Below, piece after piece: positions 44,701-52,881 of a stretch of 64,000 bases of DNA (within the stretch, counting starts at the first letter, position 1; each line of letters opens with the position of its first letter). The stretch is from Thiomicrorhabdus sp033238645 (GTDB lineage: Bacteria; Pseudomonadota; Gammaproteobacteria; Thiomicrospirales; Thiomicrospiraceae). The position numbers were made by a program, and so were the translations under genes. The stretch covers positions 1-64,000 of the forward strand of contig BQXR01000001.1 in the NCBI GenBank assembly GCA_033238645.1. The letters are read 5' to 3'. Under the pieces are notes generated by a model. That model was given only the letters and a program-made list of their open reading frames with translations, did no database searches and was not told the origin of the DNA.

Positions 44701-44852
44701 ATTTCACTGCGTTGTTCAAGCAGAGGATTGAATGTTTTTTGAAATAAAAACAGGATAAAGAATAGACTGATTGCAATAACTCCCCACTGCTTATAGTGGG
44801 AGAGAAAGCTATTCGATAGGTGTTTATTTGATTGTGTAGTTTGATCATTCAT
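41730..44852 (-). CDS. Membrane GAF-PAS-GGDEF-EAL c-di-GMP phosphodiesterase
   Basis: This 1040-residue signalling protein has a membrane helix at about 23-40, a periplasmic helical sensor domain (about 41-258) and a second helix at 261-284. In the cytoplasm come GAF (about 300-467), PAS (about 480-590), GGDEF (about 603-775) and EAL (about 790-1035) domains. The GGDEF active site is degenerate (GNDEF at 683-687), so cyclase activity is doubtful. The EAL domain keeps EALIRW (820-825), DDFGTGYSSL and KIDKAFIDD, consistent with an active phosphodiesterase that degrades c-di-GMP. The start overlaps the upstream di-haem peroxidase gene by eight bases. Confidence 0.9.
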   Translation of the reverse strand: MNDQTTQSNKHLSNSFLSHYKQWGVIAISLFFILFLFQKTFNPLLEQRSEILSKIFYVSELQYTILKHISINKSNNTQSFDILNYQVNALKQALESLKRNSAISEHPELKRKLTELIHSAHQQLLLIEQFKTNHSVLQNSLYFFPSAYELCVQSINTTSKNNTLLKEQLKNILIAGLIMQNTSSGRSIQLKKALQNLKQQNKPSLSCQTFIDHSKLLLQYTPKVSKIHDQLSELKIDTKMHSFYTQFEKTTSQIVAKNQTYYLIILIFTIFLLIYIGITLTCLFRLNRDLKTTLTTLSEKQALFKALIQAGSAITLSKDKKTLYQKICNIASQKSLFETCWIGEVTPEHTLVPVAYAGKGKEVLKSLVIPLDSTDIKNSGIILESYLQKKPIITNTFPKRMAHTVWMKLIQKFDIKGNATLPIIIEGNVIAILVVYTQKTNVFTKDNNEFLYQLIDDISIALERFKAQDEQEKHQQDLAISSIAFESHEAMIITDATAKIIRCNRAFTQLTGYTQQEVLGQTPRILKSELHTKAFYESLWKQVYSTGIWQGEIWNRKKDGTLYACWQSISAVLDTNGRVTHYLSHALDLTKDKDAQCEIERLNYHDKLTNIPNRSLLIDHLEEALSKSHQYYGFLFLININRFKLFNDSLGHSAGDELLIKVAQRLQALEIKSIYNLSIARVGNDEFSVTCLSNAQASSKAQPLAETIATIIQTKLNEPFIIQKEPSIIDTSMGITLFTPCNKTAESLLQEANTALYRAKKIAKQTAQSTIQFFDATMHQKNKDRLKFENQLRTALANQEFRLQYQPQIALNTRDIIGIEALIRWQKSDGTLVAPNDFIPTLEESGLIISVGMWIIEEAISHALILHKILPNIAISINLSAIQFSDKYLINKVQDLLEQYQYPAELLEFEVTESLLMSNIEETIQKLNAFADLGIKIAIDDFGTGYSSLAYLKRFPVSKLKIDKAFIDDITKSDSSDPAIVQATIQMSKALGITTIAEGVEEKEQLDALNAMGCDEIQGYYFSRPLSPNDLQDFILKHQE

Positions 44853-45867
44853 TGGATAGCCATTGACCTTTGTATTGCCCAGTTAAGGTTTTAAGAAAGG
44901 CTTGAATTTTATTATTTTCATCTTGAGGCAGTGTGATGCCTAGTTGATGTTTGGCCATGAGGTCAATCGCCTCTTCTAAACTATCAATTGAGCCGTCATG
45001 AAAGTAAGGGGCTGTCAGCGCAATATTTCTTAAGGAGGGCACTTTAAAAAGTTTTTCAATGTTATTCATATAGTTTGCATTTTCAAAGAGTGGCTTGAAT
45101 ATGCCAGCTTTTTGAAACATATTACCTCCGACATTAATGCCATGATGACATGAGATACAACCTCGATCTTTAAAGAGTTGGTAGCCATCCATCTCATAGG
45201 CGCTGAGAATCGTCTGGTCTCCCTTTAAATAAAGGTCAAATCGAGCATCGGGGGTGAACAGTGAGCGTTCAAATGTACTGATGGCATCAATCACTTGTTC
45301 TGGTGTAATGGTTGTTGTCTTGTACAGTTCTTTAAACATTAAATGGTAGTTTGGCGATTGAGTTAGGTAGTTTAGAATAGTTGACCAAGTTGTGTTTCCC
45401 ATCTCAAAGACATTAAAGAGAGGAATGGCGGCTTGCTGCTCTAGATTTAGAGATTTTCCTTCCCAACCTTGTACAAAATTAAAAGAGCTGTTAAAAACCG
45501 TAGGGCTGTTAAACACAGGGGTGTTGGGAAGTTTTGCTTTTTGGTACTCTGCGGTGACAGGGAGTGCACGTCCATCTGTTCCACCTTTTTGTAGGTCATG
45601 GCAAGATGCACAGGATAGGGTTTGATCATGCGATAGATTTACATCATGGAACAGCATTTCACCTAAGTGAACTTTTTGGCTGTTCAGTGAGAGCGACCTT
45701 GGAATAGGGCTGATCGGCTCTTGCTGAAACGAGGGTTGAGAAAATAATGATAATTGTGCTTCTTCTTGAGAGAGGCTATTTGATTTTTTATCATCTAAAT
45801 AGACAACCACTGCCAAGGCGAAGATTGCAAATCCTGCAAGAATTTTAACGGAATTGTTCATGTGCAT
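44845..45867 (-). CDS. Di-haem cytochrome c peroxidase family protein
   Basis: The 340-residue protein has an N-terminal membrane anchor or signal (about 9-24) and two haem c attachment sites, CASCH at 86-90 and CISCH at 237-241. This is the pattern of bacterial periplasmic cytochrome c peroxidase/MauG-like proteins. The FHDGSIDSLEEAIDLM segment near the end and the FERSLFTPDARFDLYLKG segment between haems are typical. It should reduce hydrogen peroxide in the periplasm using cytochrome c. The stop overlaps the start of the GGDEF-EAL gene, so the two are coupled. ATG 45861 is an alternative start. Confidence 0.9.
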   Translation of the reverse strand: MHMNNSVKILAGFAIFALAVVVYLDDKKSNSLSQEEAQLSLFSQPSFQQEPISPIPRSLSLNSQKVHLGEMLFHDVNLSHDQTLSCASCHDLQKGGTDGRALPVTAEYQKAKLPNTPVFNSPTVFNSSFNFVQGWEGKSLNLEQQAAIPLFNVFEMGNTTWSTILNYLTQSPNYHLMFKELYKTTTITPEQVIDAISTFERSLFTPDARFDLYLKGDQTILSAYEMDGYQLFKDRGCISCHHGINVGGNMFQKAGIFKPLFENANYMNNIEKLFKVPSLRNIALTAPYFHDGSIDSLEEAIDLMAKHQLGITLPQDENNKIQAFLKTLTGQYKGQWLSNE

Positions 45868-46087
45868 ATGGCCTAATTTTAATACTTCTTCTCTAAGGCA
45901 TATGATTTTAGCTAAGAGGAGATAACTTCCCTATATTACATTATATTATTTGAGGACAAGTAAGGTTTTTCTGTATGAAAGGGGTTTTGTCTAGGATTGA
46001 TGCATTATCATTGTAATTCCTCATCAGTTGATGAGCTGTAGTGCGTAGCCGGTTTCTGCTGTTAGTGTCGATCCCAAGTTTTGCCTT

Positions 46088-46334
46088 TTGCCTTCGTGGA
46101 GAATAATTGGATATTATTTTTTAATTGCAAACTTAACACTAAGGCAAAGCACCAAAAGTCTCTCCTGAAAGAAAGCGCACTTTCACTTAACGAAGAGGAC
46201 TTACTTTATTAGACAAACAATAAAATCATGTGAAGGTATTGGGTGTTATTACAGGTGAAATACGAAGATCAAAAGGGCTTCTCAATAGTTATCAGAAGTA
46301 AGCTCTTTTAATTATAAGCTACCCCCCCCCCCTG
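46088..46334. repeat. Right copy of the diverged inverted repeat
   Basis: Read on the reverse strand this copy runs ACA-G(11) (46322-46334), ATTGAGAAG, TGATCTTCG, TTCACCTG, then the 111-base core (46088-46198). This is the same order as the copy at 41417-41674 but with several insertions or deletions outside the core. The two copies enclose the peroxidase and GGDEF-EAL genes. Confidence 0.7.
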
Positions 46335-46364
46335 TCCAAAATATCAACCCCCAAAGTCAAGACA

Positions 46365-46389
46365 TAAAAAAGCCTGCGTAAAGCAGGCT
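46365..46389 (-). terminator. Intrinsic terminator of trpS
   Basis: On the reverse strand AGCCTGC and GCAGGCT (46371-46377 and 46383-46389) form a stem with a five-base loop, followed by six T. Confidence 0.88.
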
Positions 46390-46419
46390 CTTTAGTTTCT
46401 AAAGGTCATATTTGCCTGA

Positions 46420-47430
46420 CTATGGCAAAACAAACCCAATACAGTCATGGACTTCTTTTAACGTCTTCTGTGCTTGCTCTCGCGCTGTTTCAGCACCTTG
46501 TTTTAGAACGGATTTGAGTAGAGTTTCATTTTGACGAATCTCGTGGAAGCGTTGCTGCATTGGCTCTAGGTAATCTACAACCAGTTCACCCAGCTCTACT
46601 TTCAAGTGACCATACATTTTACCGTCAAAATGTGCTTCAACTTCAGGTATGGTCTTACCGCTGATAACAGAATAGATCGTTAATAGGTTAGATACACCTG
46701 GTTTGTTCTCAAGATCATAAATAATATCAGAACCTGAGTCGGTAGTGGCTTTTTTGAACTTCTTGAGTATCGTCTTCGGATCATCCATAAGGCCAATAAA
46801 GTTACCTTTATTTTCATCTGATTTAGACATTTTAGAAAGAGGGTCTTGCAGGCTCATAATGCGTCCACCAGCAGTAGCAGGTGCGATAAATGGCTCAGGT
46901 ACTTTGAATAACTCTTTACCGAAACGATTGTTATAACGGGTGGCTAAATCACGGGTTAACTCTAAATGTTGTTTTTGATCAGCACCTACTGGCACCATCT
47001 CTGTTTGATATAATAGAATATCTGCCGCCATCAAAACAGGGTAGTCGTAAAGCCCTACATTAATATTTTGTGAGTGCTTCTGCGACTTGTCTTTAAACTG
47101 CGTCATGCGGTTTAGCTCACCCATGTAGGTTGAGCAGTTTAAGATCCACGCCAGCTCTGAGTGCTCAGGTACGTGTGACTGAATAAAAACCGTGCTCTTC
47201 TTCGGATCAATCCCCGCCGCTAAATACAACGCCACAAAATCCAAACTACGATTAGCCAGAGCTTGAGGGTCTTGCTCAACGGTAATGGCGTGCATATTCA
47301 CTAGAGAGAAAAGGCAGTTGTAATCATCCTGCATTTTTACCCAGTTTTTAATTGAGCCAATATAGTTGCCTAGCATTAGATCGCCAGACGGTTGAATGCC
47401 ACTAAATAAAGTTGGTTTTGAATTAGTCAT
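46420..47430 (-). CDS. trpS: Tryptophanyl-tRNA synthetase
   Basis: This 336-residue class I synthetase charges tRNA-Trp. The HIGH-like signature lies in GIQPSGDLMLGNYIG (11-25), and KMSKSDEN closes the active site near residue 199. The AADILLYQTEMVPVGADQKQHLELTRD block is present. Length is standard for bacterial TrpS. It stands alone with its own terminator. Confidence 0.96.
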   Translation of the reverse strand: MTNSKPTLFSGIQPSGDLMLGNYIGSIKNWVKMQDDYNCLFSLVNMHAITVEQDPQALANRSLDFVALYLAAGIDPKKSTVFIQSHVPEHSELAWILNCSTYMGELNRMTQFKDKSQKHSQNINVGLYDYPVLMAADILLYQTEMVPVGADQKQHLELTRDLATRYNNRFGKELFKVPEPFIAPATAGGRIMSLQDPLSKMSKSDENKGNFIGLMDDPKTILKKFKKATTDSGSDIIYDLENKPGVSNLLTIYSVISGKTIPEVEAHFDGKMYGHLKVELGELVVDYLEPMQQRFHEIRQNETLLKSVLKQGAETAREQAQKTLKEVHDCIGFVLP

Positions 47431-47575
47431 AATTGATTCTTTTAATCGGTTCTTTTGTGATATTTTAAGATGGGCAGTATTTTCGCACTTTATGGGCTGA
47501 AAAACTAGGATAAGTAGGTGTTTGAAGCCATTTGAGGTGTTTTATTAGCTACTCAAGATAGTTCTATATATTTCA

Positions 47576-47588
47576 AGCAGGGGGGGGG
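47576..47588 (+). repeat. AGCA-poly-G motif copy
   Basis: AGCA followed by nine G (47576-47588) lies beyond the 3' end of the methyltransferase-like gene. Confidence 0.6.
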
Positions 47589-47601
47589 TCTAGTCGGTCG
47601 T

Positions 47602-48096
47602 CTAGTAGACAAACGGAATCAACTTTTTGGTCTGGTGCTGATATTTTCGGTAGCCCATCACTTTTTGCACTAGTAGCTGCTCTTCGTAGTTAAGTTTATA
47701 GAGTAGGATGCCCGCAAGTAGCACGAGGGTTAGTATGCTGTCTGCTGTTGGTTGGAATGTGATGGTTACACCAAAAAATAGCAAGATTGATAAATACATT
47801 GGGTGACGAATTGTTTTATAAGGACCTGTTTCAACTAGAACAGCATTGGGTCTAGGATCGGGCACGATATTAAAATGCCCCTTCTGTTGTAGATGCAGTG
47901 CCGCCCAGAGAGCAATAAAAGCGGATAGTATCTGTAAAGTGAGTACGGTACCATTGAAAATATAGGGTGTTTGAATAAATAGCATGTAGATCAGAAGGCC
48001 AATGAACGTGAATTGTAAAGTGACCAGACTATATGAAAAAAGAGGATTATTGCCATGTGGGTTTTGCTGGTGATGACGATGCTTATTATGTTGCAT
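47602..48096 (-). CDS. Isoprenylcysteine carboxyl methyltransferase-like protein
   Basis: The 164-residue integral membrane protein has four hydrophobic helices. It carries the family signature PRPNAVLVETGPYKTIRHPMY (read in two parts: ETGPYKTIRHPMY at about 93-105) and the later EEQLL......YRKYQ motif. These bind S-adenosylmethionine in ICMT/PEMT-type methyltransferases. Bacterial members are mostly of unknown substrate. ATG 48096 is chosen because AAGG lies eight bases upstream; a GTG at 48138 would add 14 residues. A run of nine G follows its stop. Confidence 0.75.
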   Translation of the reverse strand: MQHNKHRHHQQNPHGNNPLFSYSLVTLQFTFIGLLIYMLFIQTPYIFNGTVLTLQILSAFIALWAALHLQQKGHFNIVPDPRPNAVLVETGPYKTIRHPMYLSILLFFGVTITFQPTADSILTLVLLAGILLYKLNYEEQLLVQKVMGYRKYQHQTKKLIPFVY

Positions 48097-48375
48097 GGGG
48101 TGCGCCTTAGGGGAGATTTGGTTGGGCAAAAAATTCACAGTTCAGTTTAATGCTCAATTGATGAGCTAGTGAATTATGATTTGCTAATTCTACGCTTAGT
48201 CTAGGCTATTTATATTTAAATAACGGGATTTATTCAGTGGGATTTATCAAAGAGCACTAGATAAGGCAATAATCGACTTAAAACTGATGCAATACTGACG
48301 CAATTCGTTGAAGTCTGGAGAAAAATCGCTAAAATGGGGGTTCTATTCTATAAAGATTAAAACTGAATTTACCCT

Positions 48376-49815
48376 ATGCGACGAATTATTCGTAAGATCA
48401 CCTCTTTTTTCTCATCATCACCTGATAAACATCTTCCTGATTACGACAGCGAACCTGAGATTCTTTCTAGAGATAATCATGATATCTCCCGTCAGGATAT
48501 TGATAAGGCCGCTCTAGATGTTTTATATGGTTTTAAGCGTGCTGGCTACGATGCACACTTAGTCGGTGGCTGTGTTCGAGATCTATTATTGGGGCTTGAA
48601 CCCAAAGATTTCGATGTAGTCACGAGTGCTGAACCTGATCAGGTTAAGGCGGTCTTTAAACACCGTTGTCGTCTGATTGGTCGTCGCTTCCGTTTAGCGC
48701 ATGTACGTTATGGCCGATTAGTGATTGAGGTAGCCACTTTCCGTGGACAAGGTGACGGCGATAAGAGTCGCAAAGATCGCTTTGGGCGCAATGGTAAGTT
48801 ATCGGGCCCTGCTCGTGAAGTTGATGATACAGGTCGCTTAGTTAGAGATAATGTTTACGGTACGATTGAAGAAGATGTTTGGCGTCGTGACTTTACCATC
48901 AATGCGCTTTATTACAATATTCGTGATTACTCTATTATTGATTACACCGGTGGTTTGGATGATATTGATGATGGTCTTATTCGTCTGATTGGCGATCCTA
49001 AAACACGCTATCGTGAAGATCCTGTACGTATGATTCGTGCAGTGCGTTTTGCGGCTAAGCTGGGCTTTAATATTGAGAAAGGCTCTGAAGACCCTATTTT
49101 TGAATTAGGCTCATTGTTGGTCGATGTTTCAAATGCACGTATGTTTGAAGAGGTTTTAAAGCTGTTCCACAGTGGTGTTGCCATCGAAGTATTTGAAAAG
49201 CTACGTCACTATGGCCTATTTGAACACCTGTTCCCGTTAACAGATAAAGTTTTGGCCGAAGAGAAAGATGGCTTCCCAAGAATGATGGTGATTGAAGCGC
49301 TTAAGAGTACCGATACACGTATTCAAAGTGGCAAGACGGTGAATCCTTCGTTCTTATTTGCTGCTCTATTGTGGGAGCCAATGCTGCAACGTAAAGAGGT
49401 TCATCTACACGGTGGTATGACTGAGCAAGATGCACTTTATGCAGCAGCAAACGATGTGATTGATCAGCAGATTAAACGCACTGCGATTCCCAAACGTTTT
49501 ACGGCACAGATTAGAGAGATTTGGAGCTTTCAATATCGTCTACCGCACCGCCATGGTGATAGAGCGCAGAAGTTAAGAGAGCATGCTCGTTTTAGAGCCG
49601 CGTATGATTTCTTAGGGATTCGTGCATTGGCTGGTGATGATAGTGAGTTGCAAGAAATTTTTGATTGGTGGACTGACTACCAAGAGAAGGATCCAGTTGA
49701 TCAAGTGGCGTTTGCTAATGCGGTTGAGAGACCAGAAAGAGGCAAAAAGCCAAGACGCAACCGTAACTTCTACCGCAAGCGTAGCCAGTCGACTCGCCGT
49801 AAAGAGTCTGAATAG
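48376..49815 (+). CDS. pcnB: Poly(A) polymerase I
   Basis: This 479-residue nucleotidyltransferase adds poly(A) tails to RNA and promotes decay. The signature LVGGCVRDLLLG with KDFDVVTSA (about 56-78) holds the catalytic aspartates. RRDFTINALYY and the tRNA-nucleotidyltransferase-like RNA-binding domain follow, and the C-terminal tail is very basic (RRNRNFYRKRSQSTRRKE). The long C-terminus distinguishes PcnB from CCA-adding enzyme. folK follows after eight bases, the usual pcnB-folK arrangement. Confidence 0.93.
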   Translation: MRRIIRKITSFFSSSPDKHLPDYDSEPEILSRDNHDISRQDIDKAALDVLYGFKRAGYDAHLVGGCVRDLLLGLEPKDFDVVTSAEPDQVKAVFKHRCRLIGRRFRLAHVRYGRLVIEVATFRGQGDGDKSRKDRFGRNGKLSGPAREVDDTGRLVRDNVYGTIEEDVWRRDFTINALYYNIRDYSIIDYTGGLDDIDDGLIRLIGDPKTRYREDPVRMIRAVRFAAKLGFNIEKGSEDPIFELGSLLVDVSNARMFEEVLKLFHSGVAIEVFEKLRHYGLFEHLFPLTDKVLAEEKDGFPRMMVIEALKSTDTRIQSGKTVNPSFLFAALLWEPMLQRKEVHLHGGMTEQDALYAAANDVIDQQIKRTAIPKRFTAQIREIWSFQYRLPHRHGDRAQKLREHARFRAAYDFLGIRALAGDDSELQEIFDWWTDYQEKDPVDQVAFANAVERPERGKKPRRNRNFYRKRSQSTRRKESE

Positions 49816-49823
49816 TTTTTACG

Positions 49824-50303
49824 ATGGCAAAGGTATTTATTGGCTTAGGCGGGAATTTATCTGATCCTGTGGCTGAGTTAAGACAGGCCGTGGAAACGAT
49901 GAATCAACTGGAGACGACTAAGGTTATTAGTTGTTCGCAGTTTTATGCTTCAGCCCCTTTAGGGCCAGAAGATCAGCCAGATTTTATCAATGCCGTTTGT
50001 GAGTTAGAGACCTCTTTACCGCCGCACGTTCTGTTGTTGGCTTTACAAGCAATTGAGTTAGAGCAGGGGCGTATCAAAAAACGCCACTGGGGTGAGCGCA
50101 TAATTGATTTAGATATTTTGCTCTATGATGATCAAATTATCATGACAGAAGACTTGATTATTCCGCATGCAGAAATAGCCAATAGAGATTTTGTTTTAAT
50201 TCCATTGGCAGAAATAGCACCAAGTCTGAGTATTCCACACAAAGGTAATATTGAAGGTTTGATTGCCAACTTATCAAAGACTTATCTCAAGCCCATCGCT
50301 TAA
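49824..50303 (+). CDS. folK: 2-amino-4-hydroxy-6-hydroxymethyldihydropteridine diphosphokinase
   Basis: HPPK (159 aa) pyrophosphorylates hydroxymethyldihydropterin in folate synthesis. FIGLGGNL (about 4-11), SAPLGPEDQPDFINAVCEL and the RWGERIIDLDILLYDD-type signature with catalytic aspartates (here HWGERIIDLDILLYDD) are present. The late LIIPHAEIANRDFVLIPLAEIAP segment also matches. It is co-transcribed with pcnB and precedes the pantothenate genes panB-panC. Confidence 0.95.
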   Translation: MAKVFIGLGGNLSDPVAELRQAVETMNQLETTKVISCSQFYASAPLGPEDQPDFINAVCELETSLPPHVLLLALQAIELEQGRIKKRHWGERIIDLDILLYDDQIIMTEDLIIPHAEIANRDFVLIPLAEIAPSLSIPHKGNIEGLIANLSKTYLKPIA

Positions 50304-50336
50304 AATTCATTGTTTAAACATTATATTGAAACTGTT

Positions 50337-50366
50337 TTGACTGCTCTGTTTCTGTCTTTCTACAAA
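50337..50366 (+). promoter_or_regulatory. Possible promoter for panBC
   Basis: TTGACT (50337-50342) and TACAAA (50361-50366), 18 bases apart, lie about 50 bases before the panB ATG, in the 113-base gap after folK. Confidence 0.4.
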
Positions 50367-50416
50367 ATAGCTTAGAATAGTCATTTCATTTATCCCTATT
50401 TAATACAGGTTTTCCC

Positions 50417-51208
50417 ATGTCTATGACACTTTCCAAATTAAAAAAAATGCATCAGTCAGGTGAGAGAATTGCCTGTTTAACGGCCTATGATGCCTCTTAT
50501 GCACACTGGATTGCACAAGCGGGTGTGGATGTTATTTTGGTTGGAGACTCTCTGGGTATGGTTGTACAGGGGCATGCGACAACGCTGCCTGTTACGGTTG
50601 ATGACATGGTCTATCACACACAGATGGTGCAGCGCGGTAATACCTCAGCTTGGTGTATTGCAGATATGCCTTTTATGTCTGATGCCACTCCAGAGTTAAC
50701 CCTGCAAAACGCTGCACTCCTAATGAAAGAGGGCGGTGCTAATATGGTTAAGCTTGAGGGTGGGCAGCGAATCTGTTCGATGGTCGCTCAGCTGTCTCAG
50801 CTAGGTATTCCTGTTTGTGGTCACTTAGGTTTGTTGCCACAGTCTGTTGAGAAGCATGGCTATAAGGTTCAAGGCAAGGATGATGTGTCGGCTAATCAAT
50901 TGATCGAAGATGCTTTGGCTCTGCAAGATCATGGTGTGGATATGCTGGTGTTAGAGTGTGTACCTTCTGCGTTGGCCAAAAAGATCACTGAGAAATTGAA
51001 TATTCCTGTGATCGGGATTGGCTCTGGTTCAGATACTAGCGGTCAGGTTTTGGTTTTACACGATATGCTAGGCGTGACGGTGGGTAAAACCCCTAGGTTC
51101 TCTAAAAATTTTTTGGCAGAGTCGGGTTCTATTCAGTCTGCTTTGCAGGCGTATGTGTCTGAGGTTAAAGCGGCTACTTTTCCTGCGCAGTGTCACGAAG
51201 TAGGTTAA
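50417..51208 (+). CDS. panB: 3-methyl-2-oxobutanoate hydroxymethyltransferase
   Basis: The 263-residue enzyme makes ketopantoate from alpha-ketoisovalerate and methylenetetrahydrofolate. Conserved segments are CLTAYDASYA, ILVGDSLGMVVQGHATTLPVT (about 41-61), the metal-binding EGG and CGHLGLLPQSV. IGIGSGSDTSGQVLVLHDMLG also matches. panC begins four bases after the stop, so the two are one unit. Confidence 0.96.
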   Translation: MSMTLSKLKKMHQSGERIACLTAYDASYAHWIAQAGVDVILVGDSLGMVVQGHATTLPVTVDDMVYHTQMVQRGNTSAWCIADMPFMSDATPELTLQNAALLMKEGGANMVKLEGGQRICSMVAQLSQLGIPVCGHLGLLPQSVEKHGYKVQGKDDVSANQLIEDALALQDHGVDMLVLECVPSALAKKITEKLNIPVIGIGSGSDTSGQVLVLHDMLGVTVGKTPRFSKNFLAESGSIQSALQAYVSEVKAATFPAQCHEVG

Positions 51209-51212
51209 AGCG

Positions 51213-52058
51213 ATGCGGGTAATTGAGCAGGTTAGTGACTTACGTGCACTGGTTAAAAGTTGGAAGCAGGCTGGATTAACAGTTGGTTTTGTGCCAACGA
51301 TGGGTAACTTACATGCAGGGCATTTGAGCTTAGTAGAGATTGCTCAACAGAAGTGCGATAGAGTAATTGCCAGCATTTTTGTTAATCCAATGCAGTTTGG
51401 CCCTGATGAAGATTTTGATCGCTATCCGCGTACTTTTAAAGAGGATAGTGAAAAGCTAGCAGGCTTAGTAGTAGATGCAATCTTTGTCCCGACAGTTAAA
51501 GAGATGTACCCTAATGGTGTTGAGCAGGCTTTAGTGACTGTGCCAGATTCAATTACGGGTCTGTTAGAAGGGGCAAGTCGCCCAGGCCATTTTGATGGTG
51601 TTTCTACCGTAGTGACTAAGCTGTTTAATATGGTGCAGCCTGATGTCGCAGTCTTTGGTCAAAAGGACTTTCAGCAACTATTAGTGATTCACAGAATGGT
51701 AGAAGATCTGGCCATGCCGATAGAGGTTGTTGTCGCACCGATTGCGCGTGATCTGGATGGATTGGCACTTAGTTCTAGAAACCAATATTTAACAGCTGAA
51801 CAACGCCTAATCGCCCCAAAATTTAATACCATCTTACTTGATATTTCTACTGCCCTGCAATCGGGTAATCGTCAATTTGATCAACTTTGTCAAACGGCCA
51901 TCCAGCAATTGTTGGATACGGGCTTTGATGCAGTTGATTATATTCAAATCTGTCAGCCAGCTTCTTTGGCTCCCTCGCAAGCTGAAAATAATACCTTTGT
52001 TATTTTAGCTGTTGCACGTCTAGGAAAAACCCGCCTGTTGGATAACATACTGCTCTAA
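51213..52058 (+). CDS. panC: Pantoate--beta-alanine ligase
   Basis: The 281-residue ATP-dependent ligase joins pantoate and beta-alanine. Recognised motifs are VPTMGNLHAGHLSLV (about 27-41, HxGH adenylation motif), SIFVNPMQFGP, PGHFDGVSTVVTKLFN, FGQKDFQQL and LSSRNQYL. Its beta-alanine substrate is supplied by PanD, encoded convergently 260 bases away. Confidence 0.96.
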   Translation: MRVIEQVSDLRALVKSWKQAGLTVGFVPTMGNLHAGHLSLVEIAQQKCDRVIASIFVNPMQFGPDEDFDRYPRTFKEDSEKLAGLVVDAIFVPTVKEMYPNGVEQALVTVPDSITGLLEGASRPGHFDGVSTVVTKLFNMVQPDVAVFGQKDFQQLLVIHRMVEDLAMPIEVVVAPIARDLDGLALSSRNQYLTAEQRLIAPKFNTILLDISTALQSGNRQFDQLCQTAIQQLLDTGFDAVDYIQICQPASLAPSQAENNTFVILAVARLGKTRLLDNILL

Positions 52059-52256
52059 TTACACATTAGATATTTGGATTCGTCTTTTAAAATAATAATG
52101 CCTGCTCTGTAGCTTTTATTGATAGAGTACAGGCTAAAGCTATTAGAATTGTAGTTACTCAGCCAATTTCTACTCATTAAATGAGGATGCTAAAATAGGT
52201 GTGTAGAACTATTAATGCCATTTTTTTAGGCAAAATAATAAGGTCAACATGTTTTC

Positions 52257-52267
52257 AGCAGGGGGGG
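52257..52267 (+). repeat. AGCA-poly-G motif copy
   Basis: AGCA followed by seven G (52257-52267) lies in the convergent gap between panC and panD. The rest of the gap (52059-52314) holds no gene; a GCCTG/CAGGC hairpin near 52100-52132 lacks a T run. Confidence 0.6.
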
Positions 52268-52314
52268 CAGGTAATGGACTCTATTGAGCTGGCGCTTCAA
52301 TTAAGCAAGCTGTC

Positions 52315-52704
52315 TTAGCTTGCTTCTTTCATCTGTATAGGAATGGTATTGCGCGTGTGGGTAATACGGTTATCTTCATCAACATAAACCAGCTTAGGTT
52401 TAAAAACATCCGCTTCTGACTCTTCCATTGCGATATAAGTCGCGATAATTAGAAGATCCTGTGGATTGGCTAGGTGTGCAGCTGCACCGTTGACAGAGAT
52501 GATGCCACTGTTATCTTCTGCACGAATTGCATAGGTCGTAAAACGTTCACCATTGTTGATGTTATAGATTTGAATTTGCTCATATTCACGAATGCCAGCA
52601 ATATCTAAAAGATGTCCATCAATGGCACAGGAGCCTTCATAGCCTAGTTCAGCGTGGGTCGTGGTGACACGGTGAAGTTTTGATTTTAGTAGCGTTACTT
52701 GCAT
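52315..52704 (-). CDS. panD: Aspartate 1-decarboxylase proenzyme
   Basis: PanD decarboxylates aspartate to beta-alanine using a pyruvoyl group made by self-cleavage at Gly24-Ser25, visible here in YEGSCAID. The 129-residue product starts MQVTLLKSKLHRV, with AAGAGA shortly before ATG 52704. An upstream ATG at 52740 would add 12 residues that the family does not have. It completes pantothenate synthesis with panBC but is on the opposite strand. Confidence 0.95.
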   Translation of the reverse strand: MQVTLLKSKLHRVTTTHAELGYEGSCAIDGHLLDIAGIREYEQIQIYNINNGERFTTYAIRAEDNSGIISVNGAAAHLANPQDLLIIATYIAMEESEADVFKPKLVYVDEDNRITHTRNTIPIQMKEAS

Positions 52705-52831
52705 ATTATTCTCTTGGGTTCGATTGAATGGGATCACCATTGCTTAGTTTTTGACGGTGTTAATCCAGTCATAAACTACGAAGTTCTAAGTTAGCTGCGT
52801 ATTATACTGTTATTTTGTTTAATTTTTCATA

Positions 52832-52857
52832 AAAAAAAGCCCCGTATAAACAGGGCC
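52832..52857 (-). terminator. Intrinsic terminator of ppc
   Basis: On the reverse strand GCCCTGT and ACGGGGC (52839-52856) form a seven-base stem with one wobble, followed by eight T. Confidence 0.8.
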
Positions 52858-52881
52858 ATTTTTTAATACAAGTTGTTGAAC

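Larger units (their letters stand above)
45868..46419. other. Long intergenic region between peroxidase and trpS
   Basis: No gene is supported in these 552 bases. The region contains the right copy of the inverted repeat (46088-46334), whose far end is an 11-base C run (46322-46332), and the trpS terminator (46365-46389). Promoter elements for the peroxidase gene on the reverse strand should lie near 45870-45950 but none is clear. Confidence 0.5.

Noticed and set aside
41417..46334. Classical insertion sequence or composite transposon
   Set aside because: No transposase, no short flanking duplication and no clear terminal inverted repeats of an IS were found; only a diverged inverted repeat pair is supported.
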